64,000 nucleotides of DNA from Flavobacterium shii (lineage in GTDB: Bacteria > Bacteroidota > Bacteroidia > Flavobacteriales > Flavobacteriaceae): NCBI RefSeq assembly GCF_025847235.1, contig NZ_JAOZEW010000017.1, positions 1 to 64,000 of the forward strand. The letters are read 5' to 3'. The notes under the pieces are model-generated. The model was not told the origin of the DNA. It made no database searches and was given only the letters and a program-made list of their open reading frames with translations. A program made the position numbers and the translations under genes. Below, one piece after another: positions 55,741 to 64,000 of this stretch. The stretch's first letter is position 1. Every line of letters begins with the position of its first letter.

Positions 55741-56781
55741 ATGAAAAAAATTACTCTGGCATTACTATTATTAAGCTCTTTTACAATTTTATTCGCACAG
55801 ACTCCACAGAAAATGAGTTACCAATCGGTTATTCGTAAAACGGATGGAACATTGGTTACAGGTACTTTAGTAAGTATAAAAACTAGTATTTTATTAGGTT
55901 CAGCAAGTGGTACAGCTACTTATGTAGAAACACAAACAACAACAACAAACAATAACGGATTAGCCACAATAGAAATAGGAGGTGGAACTCCTGTTACTGG
56001 AACTTTTGCAGGTGTAAATTGGGGTGCGGGATCACATTTTATTAAGACCGAAATTGATCCAACAGGAGGGAGCAACTACACGATTAGCGGTACAAGTCAG
56101 CTTTTAAGTGTACCTTATGCTTTATATGCCGGAAGTAGTGAAAATCAAGGAAAACCAAGTATAATTATAACTGGTGATATTACAGATGCACAGGCAGCAG
56201 CACAAGTAGCAGCTGAGTTTGGGCCTCAGACCGAAAATATTTACGTTCTAAATACAACAAATTTAACAACTTTAGATTTAAGCCAAATAAAAAAGTTGGT
56301 AATCTTAAATATAGGCGGTAATTTAAATTTATTTGCAATAAATTTAAGTAATTTGGGCGAAGTATATAGTCAGTTTACTATAGAGGATAATAAAAAATTA
56401 AGTTCAGTTTCATTTCCTGTTTTGAAAGTATTATATGGGGCTCAAACTAATATCTCTAGTAATTCTTCTTTAACATCTATTTTTCTTCCTTTGTTGACTA
56501 CATGCAAAAGCATTTATTTTAGTAATAATGCCATTCTTACTTCTATTGATTTACCTGTTTTATCTTCAGTTTATAATTACACAACTACTCTTGCCTTTGA
56601 TAGAAATGCACTTCCAAGTTCTCAAATTAATTTGCTTTTAGGTACAATGCTAAATATTTCCCCTGCAGGAGGGAAATATATTGGATTGGGAGGTCAAAAT
56701 CCACCCGCTCCTCCTGTAGGACAGGGGATTATAGATAAAGAAATTTTAGTAAGTAAGGGAAATAATGTTGTGACCGATTAA
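55741..56781 (+). CDS. Secreted protein with leucine-rich receptor-L-like C-terminal repeats
   Basis: The 346-residue protein has signal KKITLALLLLSSFTILFAQ. Residues 20-130 form the N-terminal domain common in secreted Bacteroidota proteins (PQKMSYQSVIRKTDGTLVTG, SVPYALYAG). Residues about 140-330 are irregular repeats of the type LTTLDLSQIKKLVIL, NNLKLSSVSFPVL-like and LTSIFLPLLTT, resembling receptor-L or BspA-like leucine-rich solenoids. No T9SS C-terminal sorting domain is seen; it may use a partner or remain periplasmic. Function is unknown. Confidence 0.8.
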   Translation: MKKITLALLLLSSFTILFAQTPQKMSYQSVIRKTDGTLVTGTLVSIKTSILLGSASGTATYVETQTTTTNNNGLATIEIGGGTPVTGTFAGVNWGAGSHFIKTEIDPTGGSNYTISGTSQLLSVPYALYAGSSENQGKPSIIITGDITDAQAAAQVAAEFGPQTENIYVLNTTNLTTLDLSQIKKLVILNIGGNLNLFAINLSNLGEVYSQFTIEDNKKLSSVSFPVLKVLYGAQTNISSNSSLTSIFLPLLTTCKSIYFSNNAILTSIDLPVLSSVYNYTTTLAFDRNALPSSQINLLLGTMLNISPAGGKYIGLGGQNPPAPPVGQGIIDKEILVSKGNNVVTD

Positions 56782-56819
56782 CTCATGATCAATTTTTTAA
56801 AAATAAAGTTATTATTTAT

Positions 56820-56852
56820 AAAGCACCAGTCGCAAGGCTGGTGTTTTTTTTA
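56820..56852 (+). terminator. Terminator, family T copy 2
   Basis: Same stem-loop as at clpB (loop TCGCAAGG), with the last stem C changed to T giving a G-U pair, followed by eight T residues. Confidence 0.9.
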
Positions 56853-56998
56853 TGTTTAAAACAAAAATACAAATTTGATAAAATTAGTAGAAAGAGATTT
56901 AATCAAAAAGTATTAGATTCGCGTAAAATAACAAAACACGTCGATTAATTTTGGAGCACATTACCAAGAATTAACGCGTTCTTAAAAAACAATTATAA

Positions 56999-57874
56999 AT
57001 GGCATCAGGTTTTTTCGTACTATTAGATGATATTGCAGCAATGATGGATGATGTTGCAGTAATGAGTAAAGTTGCAGCAAAAAAAACGGCAGGGATTTTA
57101 GGAGATGATTTGGCTGTTAATGCTGAGAAAGCTTCGGGATTTGCTTCATCTCGAGAACTTCCTGTATTGTGGGCAATCAGTAAAGGTTCGCTTCTTAATA
57201 AAGTAATCATTTTACCGATAGCATTCTTATTAAGTGCTTTTTTTCCTATTGCTATTGTTGTAATTCTGGTACTTGGAGGACTTTTTCTAGCCTATGAAGG
57301 TGCAGAGAAAATATACGAATTTATATTTCCTCACAAACATGAAGCATCGGAGGGACTCGCATTACAAACATTTACTGAAGAAGAAATTCTGGAAGCTGAA
57401 AAAGGTAAAGTAAAATCAGCAATTGTAACTGATTTTATTTTATCTGTAGAAATAGTAATTATTGCATTGGGAACCGTAATAGGGAAACCAATTTCATCAC
57501 AGATTATTGTGGTTTCGATAATCGCATTAATTGCAACAATTGGAGTTTACGGTATTGTTGCAGTTATTGTTAGAATGGACGAAGTTGGACTTAAACTAAT
57601 TCAACTGAGTAAAAAAGAAAATAGCCTGCTTAAAACTATTGGAAACTTACTAGTACAAGCACTCCCAATAGTGATCAAAGGTTTAACAGTTATCGGTACA
57701 ATAGCTTTAATTTTAGTAGCTGGGGGAATATTTGTACACAATATTGATTTTTTCCATCATTTAGTCCCACAATTACCTTCTATTATAAAAGAATTTGTCG
57801 TTGGGCTTGTATTAGGATTTATAGTATTGGCAGTAGTAAATCTATTCAAAAAAATATTTTCAAAGAAAAAGTAG
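56999..57874 (+). CDS. DUF808 (YedI-like) membrane protein
   Basis: The 291-residue protein starts ASGFFVLLDDIAAMMDDVA and has KKTAGILGDDLAVNAEKASG, both hallmarks of DUF808. About six membrane segments follow (73-105, 140-205, 220-285). Function in the family is unknown. It is monocistronic and followed by the third family T terminator. Confidence 0.92.
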   Translation: MASGFFVLLDDIAAMMDDVAVMSKVAAKKTAGILGDDLAVNAEKASGFASSRELPVLWAISKGSLLNKVIILPIAFLLSAFFPIAIVVILVLGGLFLAYEGAEKIYEFIFPHKHEASEGLALQTFTEEEILEAEKGKVKSAIVTDFILSVEIVIIALGTVIGKPISSQIIVVSIIALIATIGVYGIVAVIVRMDEVGLKLIQLSKKENSLLKTIGNLLVQALPIVIKGLTVIGTIALILVAGGIFVHNIDFFHHLVPQLPSIIKEFVVGLVLGFIVLAVVNLFKKIFSKKK

Positions 57875-57900
57875 CATAAAGTTTAGTGCTTCATATATCA

Positions 57901-57930
57901 AAACACTAGTCGAAAGGCTGGTGTTTTTTG
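57901..57930 (+). terminator. Terminator, family T copy 3
   Basis: AAACACTAG pairs with CTGGTGTTT (one G-U) around loop TCGAAAGG, followed by T residues. Confidence 0.85.
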
Positions 57931-57959
57931 AAGCAGAATAATCATTTTTAAAACACCAC

Positions 57960-58031
57960 TTTTCCCGCTATCCACTATATCTTTTCCTGGCTAAAGAAGC
58001 CAAGAAAAGGATATCGTTTCTTTCGGGGCTA
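57960..58031 (-). repeat. Structured intergenic element, family E copy 3
   Basis: On the - strand, it starts AGCCCCGAAAGAAACG and ends GGATAGCGGGAAA. The centre is a stem CTTTTCTTGGCT/AGCCAGGAAAAG with a 5-base loop. The sequence of the stem differs from copies 1 and 2 but pairing is kept. It lies in the 327-bp gap after DUF808, whose remaining part shows nothing recognisable. Confidence 0.7.
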
Positions 58032-58201
58032 TTATAAAAGTTTTTTTTGTAAGAAATAACAGTTGTTGTGCTATTTTTTTATAAAAATAATCTTCTGATT
58101 TACAATTGATTAAGGTTTTAGTGAATTATTTAACAGTTTTTAAAAGCAACCAAAGCTACACATCTACATCTTCATAGTAATTAATAACAAATAATTATTT
58201 T

Positions 58202-58618
58202 ATGAAAAATTTCAAATTAAAATCGGTTTTGGTTGTATTATTCTTGGCAACAGCATTAATTTCATGCAGTAATGATAAAGATGAAGATAAAGGAACAACT
58301 CCCGTACCTACTGTGAAAAATGCTTTGGTAACAGAAGTAAAAGGTCCTGTAACTGGAAAAGTAAATGAAGAACTTAGTTATGATGTAACTTTTTTGGTGG
58401 ATAATGGCTGTGGAGAATTCAATAAATTTTCAGATGTAACGATTGGAACAGAAAAAGGATTGCAAGTTGAAGCGAAATATTCAGGGGAAGTTTGTACACA
58501 ACAAATAACAGAAAAGAAAACTGTTTATAAATTTAAATCGACTACTAAAGGAACTTTTGATATAAAATTCAAGAAATCGGAGACTGAATTTGTATCTCTA
58601 GAAGTTGTTATTGAATAG
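58202..58618 (+). CDS. Small lipoprotein, paralog 1
   Basis: The 138-residue lipoprotein has signal VLVVLFLATALISCSND with lipid Cys near 22. The mature part has VTEVKGPVTGKVNEELSYDV and NGCGEFNKFSDV, with two further cysteines, and ends SETEFVSLEVVIE. It looks like a single Ig-like or beta-sandwich domain. It is not recognised as a named family. It is a tandem paralog of 58817-59230, with high similarity across the whole length. Confidence 0.75.
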   Translation: MKNFKLKSVLVVLFLATALISCSNDKDEDKGTTPVPTVKNALVTEVKGPVTGKVNEELSYDVTFLVDNGCGEFNKFSDVTIGTEKGLQVEAKYSGEVCTQQITEKKTVYKFKSTTKGTFDIKFKKSETEFVSLEVVIE

Positions 58619-58643
58619 TTTGTCTATAAGATGTGAAGTATGA

Positions 58644-58676
58644 GAAAAAAAACAGTTGATAGACTGGTTTTTTTAT
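58644..58676 (+). terminator. Terminator between the lipoprotein paralogs
   Basis: AAAACAGT pairs imperfectly with ACTGGTTTT, followed by T residues. Confidence 0.55.
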
Positions 58677-58816
58677 AGGTATGTTATTTTTATTTTTGGA
58701 AATTAAATATTTGATTTATAGTTTATTGTGGTTTATTTTGAAAATTTAACATTTGATAAAGCAACCTTATTACTATATTGTCATCTATAATTATAATTAA
58801 CAATAAATAATGTTTT

Positions 58817-59230
58817 ATGAAAAAAATTAAATTGCAATCAGTTCTATTTGTATTGTTCTTAGTAACTGCATTATCTTCATGTAGTAGTGATAGCGATAAA
58901 ACAACTACTCCTGCACTTATTGCCAAAAGTGCTTTTGTTACTGAGGTAACAGGTCCTGCAACTGGAAAAGTAAATGAAGAATTGAGCTATAATGTCATGT
59001 TTATGGTGGAGAATGGCTGTGGAGAATTTAATAAATTTACAGAAATACAGATTAATAAAGAGATTGGGGTACAAGTTGAAGCTAAATACTCCTCGGCTAC
59101 TTGTGAGGATACTAAACCACAATTTAAAAGAACAATACACAAAGCTATCTATTCAAATAAAGGAACTTATTATATGCGATTTGCAAAATCGGAGACTGAG
59201 TTTATAACAATAAAAGTTGTCATAGAATAG
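58817..59230 (+). CDS. Small lipoprotein, paralog 2
   Basis: The 137-residue lipoprotein has signal VLFVLFLVTALSSCSSD. The mature domain shares GPATGKVNEELSYNV and NGCGEFNKF with paralog 1, keeps the two mature cysteines, and ends SETEFITIKVVIE. A recent tandem duplication is inferred. Function is unknown, and no sorting domain is seen. Confidence 0.75.
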   Translation: MKKIKLQSVLFVLFLVTALSSCSSDSDKTTTPALIAKSAFVTEVTGPATGKVNEELSYNVMFMVENGCGEFNKFTEIQINKEIGVQVEAKYSSATCEDTKPQFKRTIHKAIYSNKGTYYMRFAKSETEFITIKVVIE

Positions 59231-59286
59231 TTTATAAGCAATATATGTACTTGCTATGAAAAGAATATAAATTTCATAGCTATTTA

Positions 59287-59353
59287 AAAACCGTTTTATT
59301 CTTATCTCTTTTCATCAAAAACTGTTGAAGAGGAATATTTATAAAACGGTTTT
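59287..59353 (+). terminator. Large hairpin after the lipoproteins
   Basis: AAAACCGTTTTA pairs with TAAAACGGTTTT, with an inner CTCTTT/AAGAG stem. The T run is short, so it may act more as a structural end than a strong terminator. Confidence 0.6.
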
Positions 59354-59376
59354 CTGTTACTATCTGGAAAATTAAC

Positions 59377-59384
59377 TATTTTTG
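59377..59384 (+). promoter_or_regulatory. -7 element (TATTTTTG) of aguB
   Basis: Exact TAnnTTTG match 20 bp before the ATG at 59405; no TTG at proper spacing. Confidence 0.45.
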
Positions 59385-59404
59385 CAGTCTAAAAATTTTA
59401 AGTC

Positions 59405-60292
59405 ATGCCGAATAAGAAATATAAAATTGCTGTTATTCAGTTGAACCTTAATGATGTTGCCGAAAACAACTTAAAAAAATGTATAAGTTGGGTTCGAGAT
59501 GCGGCAAATAAAGGTGCTGAAGTTATATTATTACCAGAATTGTATAGTAGCCATTATTTTTGCCAAAGTGAAGATGTTGATAATTTTGCTTTAGCAGAAC
59601 CATTATATAGTACTTCATTTATTGCCTTTAGTGCTTTAGCCAAAGAATTAGGAGTGGTTATAATCGTTCCTTTCTTCGAAAAAAGAATGGCAGGAATATA
59701 CCACAACAGTGCTTATATTATCGATACAGATGGATCTGAAGCAGGATTATACCGTAAAATGCATATTCCGGATGATCCTCATTTTTACGAAAAATTCTAT
59801 TTTACACCTGGTGATTTAGGATTTCAGGCAATCGAAACTAAAAAAGGAAAAATAGGAACATTAATTTGTTGGGATCAATGGTATCCAGAAGCTGCTCGTA
59901 TTACAGCCCTTAAAGGTGCCGAAGTATTGTTTTACCCAACAGCAATTGGATGGCATCCAAAAGAAAAAGAGCAATATGGTGAAAACCAGTATGGAGCGTG
60001 GATGAACGTAATGAAAGGTCATGCTGTTGCAAATGGTGTATTTGTAGCTGCTGCTAATAGAATTGGCTTAGAGCAATATATCGATGGTACTGATGGAATT
60101 CAGTTTTGGGGAGCTTCATTTATTGCAGGACCTCAAGGTGAAATTTTAGCGCAAGCGTCACACGATAAAGAAGAAATTCTTATTGCCGAAGTTGATTTGG
60201 ATCTGCAAGAAAATGTACGTCAGAACTGGCCATTTTTCAGAGACAGAAGAATTGATGCTTTTGGAGATATTATTAAAAGAGCAATCGACTAA
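59405..60292 (+). CDS. aguB: N-carbamoylputrescine amidase
   Basis: The 295-residue nitrilase-superfamily enzyme has catalytic triad motifs LLPELYSSHYFC (Glu), YRKMHIPDDP (Lys) and GTLICWDQWYPEAARI (Cys). HIPDDPHFYEKFYFTPGD is typical of the AguB group. It releases CO2 and ammonia from N-carbamoylputrescine to give putrescine. AguA is encoded 1.6 kb downstream on the same strand with an inverted ompA gene between them. Confidence 0.94.
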   Translation: MPNKKYKIAVIQLNLNDVAENNLKKCISWVRDAANKGAEVILLPELYSSHYFCQSEDVDNFALAEPLYSTSFIAFSALAKELGVVIIVPFFEKRMAGIYHNSAYIIDTDGSEAGLYRKMHIPDDPHFYEKFYFTPGDLGFQAIETKKGKIGTLICWDQWYPEAARITALKGAEVLFYPTAIGWHPKEKEQYGENQYGAWMNVMKGHAVANGVFVAAANRIGLEQYIDGTDGIQFWGASFIAGPQGEILAQASHDKEEILIAEVDLDLQENVRQNWPFFRDRRIDAFGDIIKRAID

Positions 60293-60316
60293 TTCAGTTA
60301 GATTATATATAAAAGC

Positions 60317-60350
60317 AAAAAGGACAAAATGTAAATTTTGTCCTTTTTTG
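60317..60350. terminator. Convergent terminator between aguB and ompA-family gene
   Basis: AAAAAGGACAAAAT pairs with ATTTTGTCCTTTTT; A and T runs on both sides serve both directions. Confidence 0.85.
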
Positions 60351-60372
60351 TTTCTTAAGAATAAAGATAAAT

Positions 60373-61638
60373 TTATTTCACTTGGAAAGTAACTCTTCTT
60401 ACGATTTGACGTGCTTCTTTAGATTTTTTATTCACAGATGTATCTTCACCATTAGCGATTACATTCAATCTAGAACCGTCAATTCCTGCATTTATAGCAA
60501 CTTTTTTTACAGCTTCAGCTCTTTTTTTAGATAATTCAGTGTTATAGCTTGAACTTCCAATTTCGTCTGCATAACCAATGATGTCTGCAGATTTACCAGG
60601 GTTGTTTTTCAAGTATTTAACTAAGAAGTCAACACCGGATAAAGAAGCATTTGTTGGTTTAGAAGAATTGAAGTCGAAATAAACATTTACATATCCTCCG
60701 TTAATTAACTCTTCAACAGTATTGTTTGTTGCAGTTTCACTACCTTTTTTAGAATAGGTTTTATCTAAATAACTTTCTAATTCATCCGGAACACCATTTT
60801 GATTGGCATCAATAGTTTGTCCTTTAGTATTCACTGCAACTCCGGCAATAGTGTTAGGTTCTAAATCATACAGATCGGCTACACCATCTTTATCGCTATC
60901 AATAAGACCTGTTTCGATTAGTCCAACTCTTTGTTCTAATTTATTGTATTTGTCGTTGTCCTCAGAATACCAATCGGCATGTTTTTCATGTTTACCTAAG
61001 TAGAATGTTAGACCAACAGATGCATTTAATAATACTCCATCGAATGAACCACTAGTTGTTGGACCCATTCCATCGAAGTTGTAATTTTGTCTTCCATTAA
61101 CAATACCAGTAAGATCTCCAGTTAAGGCAAAACTATTACTTAATCTTATTTGCCCAGTTAAACCAATAATTCCATTGGCCATATAGTCTTTACCACTAAA
61201 ACCATTATCGGAACTTAATTGAGAAACACCAAATCCACCATGTGCTAATAATCCTATAGTATTTGTCCAGGTTTCAAAGTTTAAAGCTCTACCAACATTC
61301 ACAACACCTTGAAGGCTTGTTCTTAAATAGGTGCTTTTAAATTGAGGAGTGTCATCACGTTCCTGAAATTGATCATACCCAAAATCCATTTTCAAACCAA
61401 ATTTAGGATTGAACATGTATCTTACACCTAAATCTGCGTGAAAAGGACTAACTGTAGCAGTCGAATAACCATCTGTCATTGTTCTGGTTGGCTTGTTTAA
61501 ACCACCATTCAATTCAATAGACCATTTATCATAAGGATTTTTTTCAACAGATGTCTGTGCAGAAGGTGGCGCCATGTTTTGTGCGCCTGCTGCAAATGAT
61601 AATAATAAAAGTGATACGGAAGCTAATTTCTTTTTCAT
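60373..61638 (-). CDS. OmpA family outer-membrane protein
   Basis: The 421-residue protein has signal KKKLASVSLLLLSFAAGAQ and an N-terminal beta-barrel (about 35-225, GVRYMFNPKFGLKMDFGY). A short thrombospondin-3-like calcium segment follows (DSDKDGVADLYDLEPN, DANQNGVPDELE). The C-terminal OmpA domain (about 305-421) has VYFDFNSSKPTN, IIGYADEIGSSSYNTELSKK and NVIANGEDTS. It is probably an abundant structural porin-like protein tying the outer membrane to peptidoglycan. It is monocistronic. Confidence 0.94.
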   Translation of the reverse strand: MKKKLASVSLLLLSFAAGAQNMAPPSAQTSVEKNPYDKWSIELNGGLNKPTRTMTDGYSTATVSPFHADLGVRYMFNPKFGLKMDFGYDQFQERDDTPQFKSTYLRTSLQGVVNVGRALNFETWTNTIGLLAHGGFGVSQLSSDNGFSGKDYMANGIIGLTGQIRLSNSFALTGDLTGIVNGRQNYNFDGMGPTTSGSFDGVLLNASVGLTFYLGKHEKHADWYSEDNDKYNKLEQRVGLIETGLIDSDKDGVADLYDLEPNTIAGVAVNTKGQTIDANQNGVPDELESYLDKTYSKKGSETATNNTVEELINGGYVNVYFDFNSSKPTNASLSGVDFLVKYLKNNPGKSADIIGYADEIGSSSYNTELSKKRAEAVKKVAINAGIDGSRLNVIANGEDTSVNKKSKEARQIVRRVTFQVK

Positions 61639-61852
61639 GATATCTAATATTTAATTTGATTTTTGTAAGTCTTTTATTTTAAACTTAGTATAAAATTATG
61701 GTAATAGTCTGGGAACAGTGTTCTATCGGGGTTATATAATTCCCACCTTTTGGAGTTTTAGTTGTGTTAATGTTTTTAATTGTTTGAAAAACAATTATTT
61801 CCATTCTGCAGGAAAAAATGTTCATTGCGTAATAATAAAACTTACGAATGAG

Positions 61853-61860
61853 TATCTTTG
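61853..61860 (+). promoter_or_regulatory. -7 element (TATCTTTG) of aguA
   Basis: Exact TAnnTTTG match 25 bp before the ATG at 61886; TTG at 61825-61827 is 25 bp upstream, marginal. Confidence 0.5.
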
Positions 61861-61885
61861 TGCTCTTTTAAATTAGAACCTTTTT

Positions 61886-62926
61886 ATGACGACGAATAAT
61901 AGAAGATTTCCTGCTGAGTGGGAAAAGCAACAAGGTATTGTATTGTGTTTTCCACATAATGGTAAAGATTGGCCAGGAAAATATGAAGCAGTTCAATGGG
62001 CTTTTGTAGAATTTATCAAAAAAGTAGCTACATATGAAATTGTTTTCCTGGTGGTTGCTGATGAAGATTTGAAGGCAAAAGTGAACGAAATGCTTGAAAG
62101 AGCACACGTGAATTTAAAGAATGTTACTTATATTATTCATAAAACAAACAGAAGCTGGATGCGTGATTCAGGACCAATTGTTGTTAAAAATGGAGATAAA
62201 AGAGAAGCATTAAACTTTAATTTTAATGGTTGGGCAAAATACAAAAACTATCAATTAGATAAATTTGTGCCAGCGAAAATTGCCGAAGTTCTGGATATTC
62301 CGCTTACACAAGTAATATATAAAGGTAAACCTGTTATTGTAGAAGGTGGTGCAATTGATAGTAACGGAAGAGGAACTTTATTAACATCAGAGGAATGCTT
62401 GATGCATCCTAGTATTCAGGTTCGAAATCCTAATTTTACCAAAGAAGATTACGAAGCCGTTTTTAAAGAATATTTAGGTGTAACCAATGTTATATGGTTA
62501 GGAAATGGTATAGAAGGAGATGATACACATGGTCATATTGATGATTTGTGTCGTTTTGTAAATGAAGATACGATTGTAACGATTGTAGAAACAGATAAAA
62601 ATGATGCAAATTATGAGCCATTACAAGATAATTTGAAGCGTTTGCAAAATGCGAAGTTGGAAAACGGAAAGTCTCCAATAGTTGTTGCTTTACCAATGCC
62701 TAAACGAATAGATTTTGAAGATTTAAGATTGCCGGCGAGTTATGCTAATTTCTTAATTCTTAATAACTGTGTTTTGGTTCCTACTTTTAATGATAGTAAT
62801 GATCGTGTTGCGCTTAATATTCTTTCGGAGTGTTTCCCTGATAGAGAAGTTATCGGAATTAGTTGTGTTGATTTTATCTGGGGATTTGGAACATTACATT
62901 GTTTAAGTCAGCAAATACCAGTATAA
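61886..62926 (+). CDS. aguA: Agmatine deiminase
   Basis: The 346-residue guanidino-group-modifying enzyme converts agmatine to N-carbamoylputrescine. FPAEWEKQQGIVLCFPHNGKDW, RSWMRDSGPIVV, EGGAIDSNGRGTLLTSEECL, GDDTHGHIDDLCRF and the catalytic Cys in GFGTLHCLSQQIP match the family. Paired with aguB nearby for putrescine synthesis. Confidence 0.95.
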   Translation: MTTNNRRFPAEWEKQQGIVLCFPHNGKDWPGKYEAVQWAFVEFIKKVATYEIVFLVVADEDLKAKVNEMLERAHVNLKNVTYIIHKTNRSWMRDSGPIVVKNGDKREALNFNFNGWAKYKNYQLDKFVPAKIAEVLDIPLTQVIYKGKPVIVEGGAIDSNGRGTLLTSEECLMHPSIQVRNPNFTKEDYEAVFKEYLGVTNVIWLGNGIEGDDTHGHIDDLCRFVNEDTIVTIVETDKNDANYEPLQDNLKRLQNAKLENGKSPIVVALPMPKRIDFEDLRLPASYANFLILNNCVLVPTFNDSNDRVALNILSECFPDREVIGISCVDFIWGFGTLHCLSQQIPV

Positions 62927-63096
62927 ATTCTACTGAAGTTGTGGTTAAAGAAAGGTTCTAAGGAGCAAAGGCTCAGAGGTTTTGCGAAGATTGCAAAGTT
63001 TTGAATTTGTGAAAATTTGTGCAATTGATGGCAAGAGAATTAGTCAGAAAGAATAAAAATAGATTTACGTAAAGACCACAAATTTTAAGAGCATAA
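62927..63096. other. aguA-fumarylacetoacetase gap
   Basis: It contains a degenerate AAAGGTTCTAAGGAGCAAAG block (62951-62970) resembling the CTTAGAACCTC repeats of the arg cluster. No gene is visible. Confidence 0.4.
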
Positions 63097-63130
63097 AAAA
63101 AACGCATTGAAAATTTTCAATGCGTTTTTT
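63097..63130. terminator. Bidirectional terminator, 34-bp palindrome
   Basis: A perfect palindrome with arm AAAAAACGCATTGAAAA, A run on the left and T run on the right. It serves both aguA and the convergent fumarylacetoacetase. Confidence 0.85.
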
Positions 63131-63152
63131 GTTATTCAGAATCAAGATCTCT

Positions 63153-64000
63153 TCATTGTCTCACGAAAGGAGCAAGTAATTGGCTTGAAACTTCTCCAAA
63201 ACCAATACGAACTTCATTGCTTTCACAATATCCTCTCATAATTACTGTGTCATTATCTTCGATAAACTTACGTTCGCTACCATCATTTAATTTTAATGGA
63301 TTTTTCCCTCCCCAAGTTAGTTCCAGCATAGAGCCATAACTATCTGGAGTAGGTCCTGATATTGTTCCAGAACCCATCATATCGCCAGAATTAACACGAC
63401 AGCCATTAGAGGTATGATGTGCTAGTTGTTGGCTCATTGACCAATACATGTGTTTAAAATTCGATCTGGAGATTACAGTTTCTTCTTTGTCCAATGGTTT
63501 AAGAGAAACTTCTAAATGAATATCAAAACCTTTTTTTCCTTTAGTTTGTAAATAAGGAAGTGGTGATGGATCTTGCTTAGGGCCTTTGGTTCTAAATGGT
63601 TCTAATGCATCCATCGTAACAATCCAAGGAGAGATAGAAGAGGCAAAGTTCTTTGCTAAGAATGGTCCTAAGGGCACATATTCCCATTTTTGGATATCGC
63701 GAGCACTCCAATCATTTAATAAAACCATTCCGAAAATATAATCTTCGGCTTCATAGGCAGGAATGGGTTCTCCCATTATATTAGCATCTGTTGTAATAAA
63801 TGCTGTTTCCAATTCAAAATCAATAGATCTTGAAGGTCCAAAAACGGGTGAATTTTCTCCATTAGGAAGCGTTTGTCCCATTGGTCTGTGTACTGGAATC
63901 CCAGAAGGTATGATTGTCGAACTTCTTCCGTGATATCCTACAGGAATGTGTAACCAGTTTGGTAATAATGCATTTTCCGGATCACGGAACATTTTTCCTA
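63153..64000 (-). CDS. fahA: Fumarylacetoacetase, C-terminal part
   Basis: The frame stays open to the right edge (the residues before the first Met are Gly-Lys), so the N-terminus lies outside. About 282 residues are visible: FRDPENALLPNWLHIPVGYHGRSS, in two blocks, then GPSRSIDFELETAF (metal ligand Glu), LLNDWSARDIQKWEYVPLGPF, and GDMMGSGTISGP. The enzyme hydrolyses fumarylacetoacetate in tyrosine breakdown. Motifs are complete for the visible part. Confidence 0.96.
   Translation of the reverse strand, partial: GKMFRDPENALLPNWLHIPVGYHGRSSTIIPSGIPVHRPMGQTLPNGENSPVFGPSRSIDFELETAFITTDANIMGEPIPAYEAEDYIFGMVLLNDWSARDIQKWEYVPLGPFLAKNFASSISPWIVTMDALEPFRTKGPKQDPSPLPYLQTKGKKGFDIHLEVSLKPLDKEETVISRSNFKHMYWSMSQQLAHHTSNGCRVNSGDMMGSGTISGPTPDSYGSMLELTWGGKNPLKLNDGSERKFIEDNDTVIMRGYCESNEVRIGFGEVSSQLLAPFVRQ

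Overview
The window looks like a chromosomal segment of a Flavobacterium-type member of the Bacteroidota. It is strongly AT-rich. It carries type IX secretion parts and substrates: a gliding-motility type adhesin tail, PorP/SprF, a PorD-like protein and a type A sorting domain. Its promoters match the Bacteroidota pattern TTG-N17-23-TAnnTTTG, and Shine-Dalgarno sequences are largely absent. It also has a bacillithiol-type YtxJ protein and the acylated-ornithine version of arginine synthesis. No tRNA, rRNA, CRISPR array, prophage or intact insertion sequence was recognised. Both ends cut genes: an adhesin at the left and a fumarylacetoacetase at the right.

Layout. 1-4.6 kb: repetitive adhesin, PorP/SprF-like protein and an OmpA/PD40 protein, which together form a typical T9SS substrate and accessory module. 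4.7-8.7 kb: ligA and a 5'-nucleotidase split over two genes. 8.7-15.2 kb: a housekeeping run on the + strand (DUF6913-like, dapA, bamD, rpoZ, coaBC, porD-like, recN). 15.3-20.6 kb: fabV, a glycosyltransferase, coaE and a two-component system. 20.6-21.25 kb: a gene-free stretch full of hairpin repeats. 21.2-28.0 kb, mostly - strand: acyl-ACP thioesterase, miaA, a potassium channel, an exonuclease/GIY-YIG fusion, a YggS-type PLP protein, a 3-hydroxyacyl-CoA dehydrogenase and a Gfo/Idh/MocA oxidoreductase. 28.2-37.2 kb: mixed genes, including pcm, smpB, an M1 peptidase and an XRE-Fic protein whose Fic core has lost its catalytic residues.

37.4-49.0 kb is a complete arginine/proline cluster: GNAT (candidate N-acylglutamate synthase), argG, argC, argD, proA, proB, an argF'-type transcarbamylase, argB, argE and argH. 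A canonical promoter sits directly on a 28-codon upstream ORF, followed by a long leader. The gaps between these genes are filled with several different repeat families. One gap holds a 110-bp tandem duplication, and another holds a duplicated copy of the argF' start.

49.1-64.0 kb: a pair of DUF2157-like membrane proteins, a MESH1-like HD hydrolase, YtxJ and clpB. Next come small secreted proteins and lipoproteins, including a tandem paralog pair, punctuated by near-identical terminators. The window ends with aguB, an OmpA-family protein, aguA (agmatine to putrescine) and the fumarylacetoacetase end.

The most unusual items are: the catalytically dead, de-inhibited Fic fused to an XRE domain; the candidate arginine-operon leader with rare CGG codons; a family of structured intergenic elements with conserved end boxes and compensating hairpins (22.9, 47.5 and 58.0 kb, with a relative at 20.7 kb); and the isolated 42-bp perfect palindrome at 27.0 kb.
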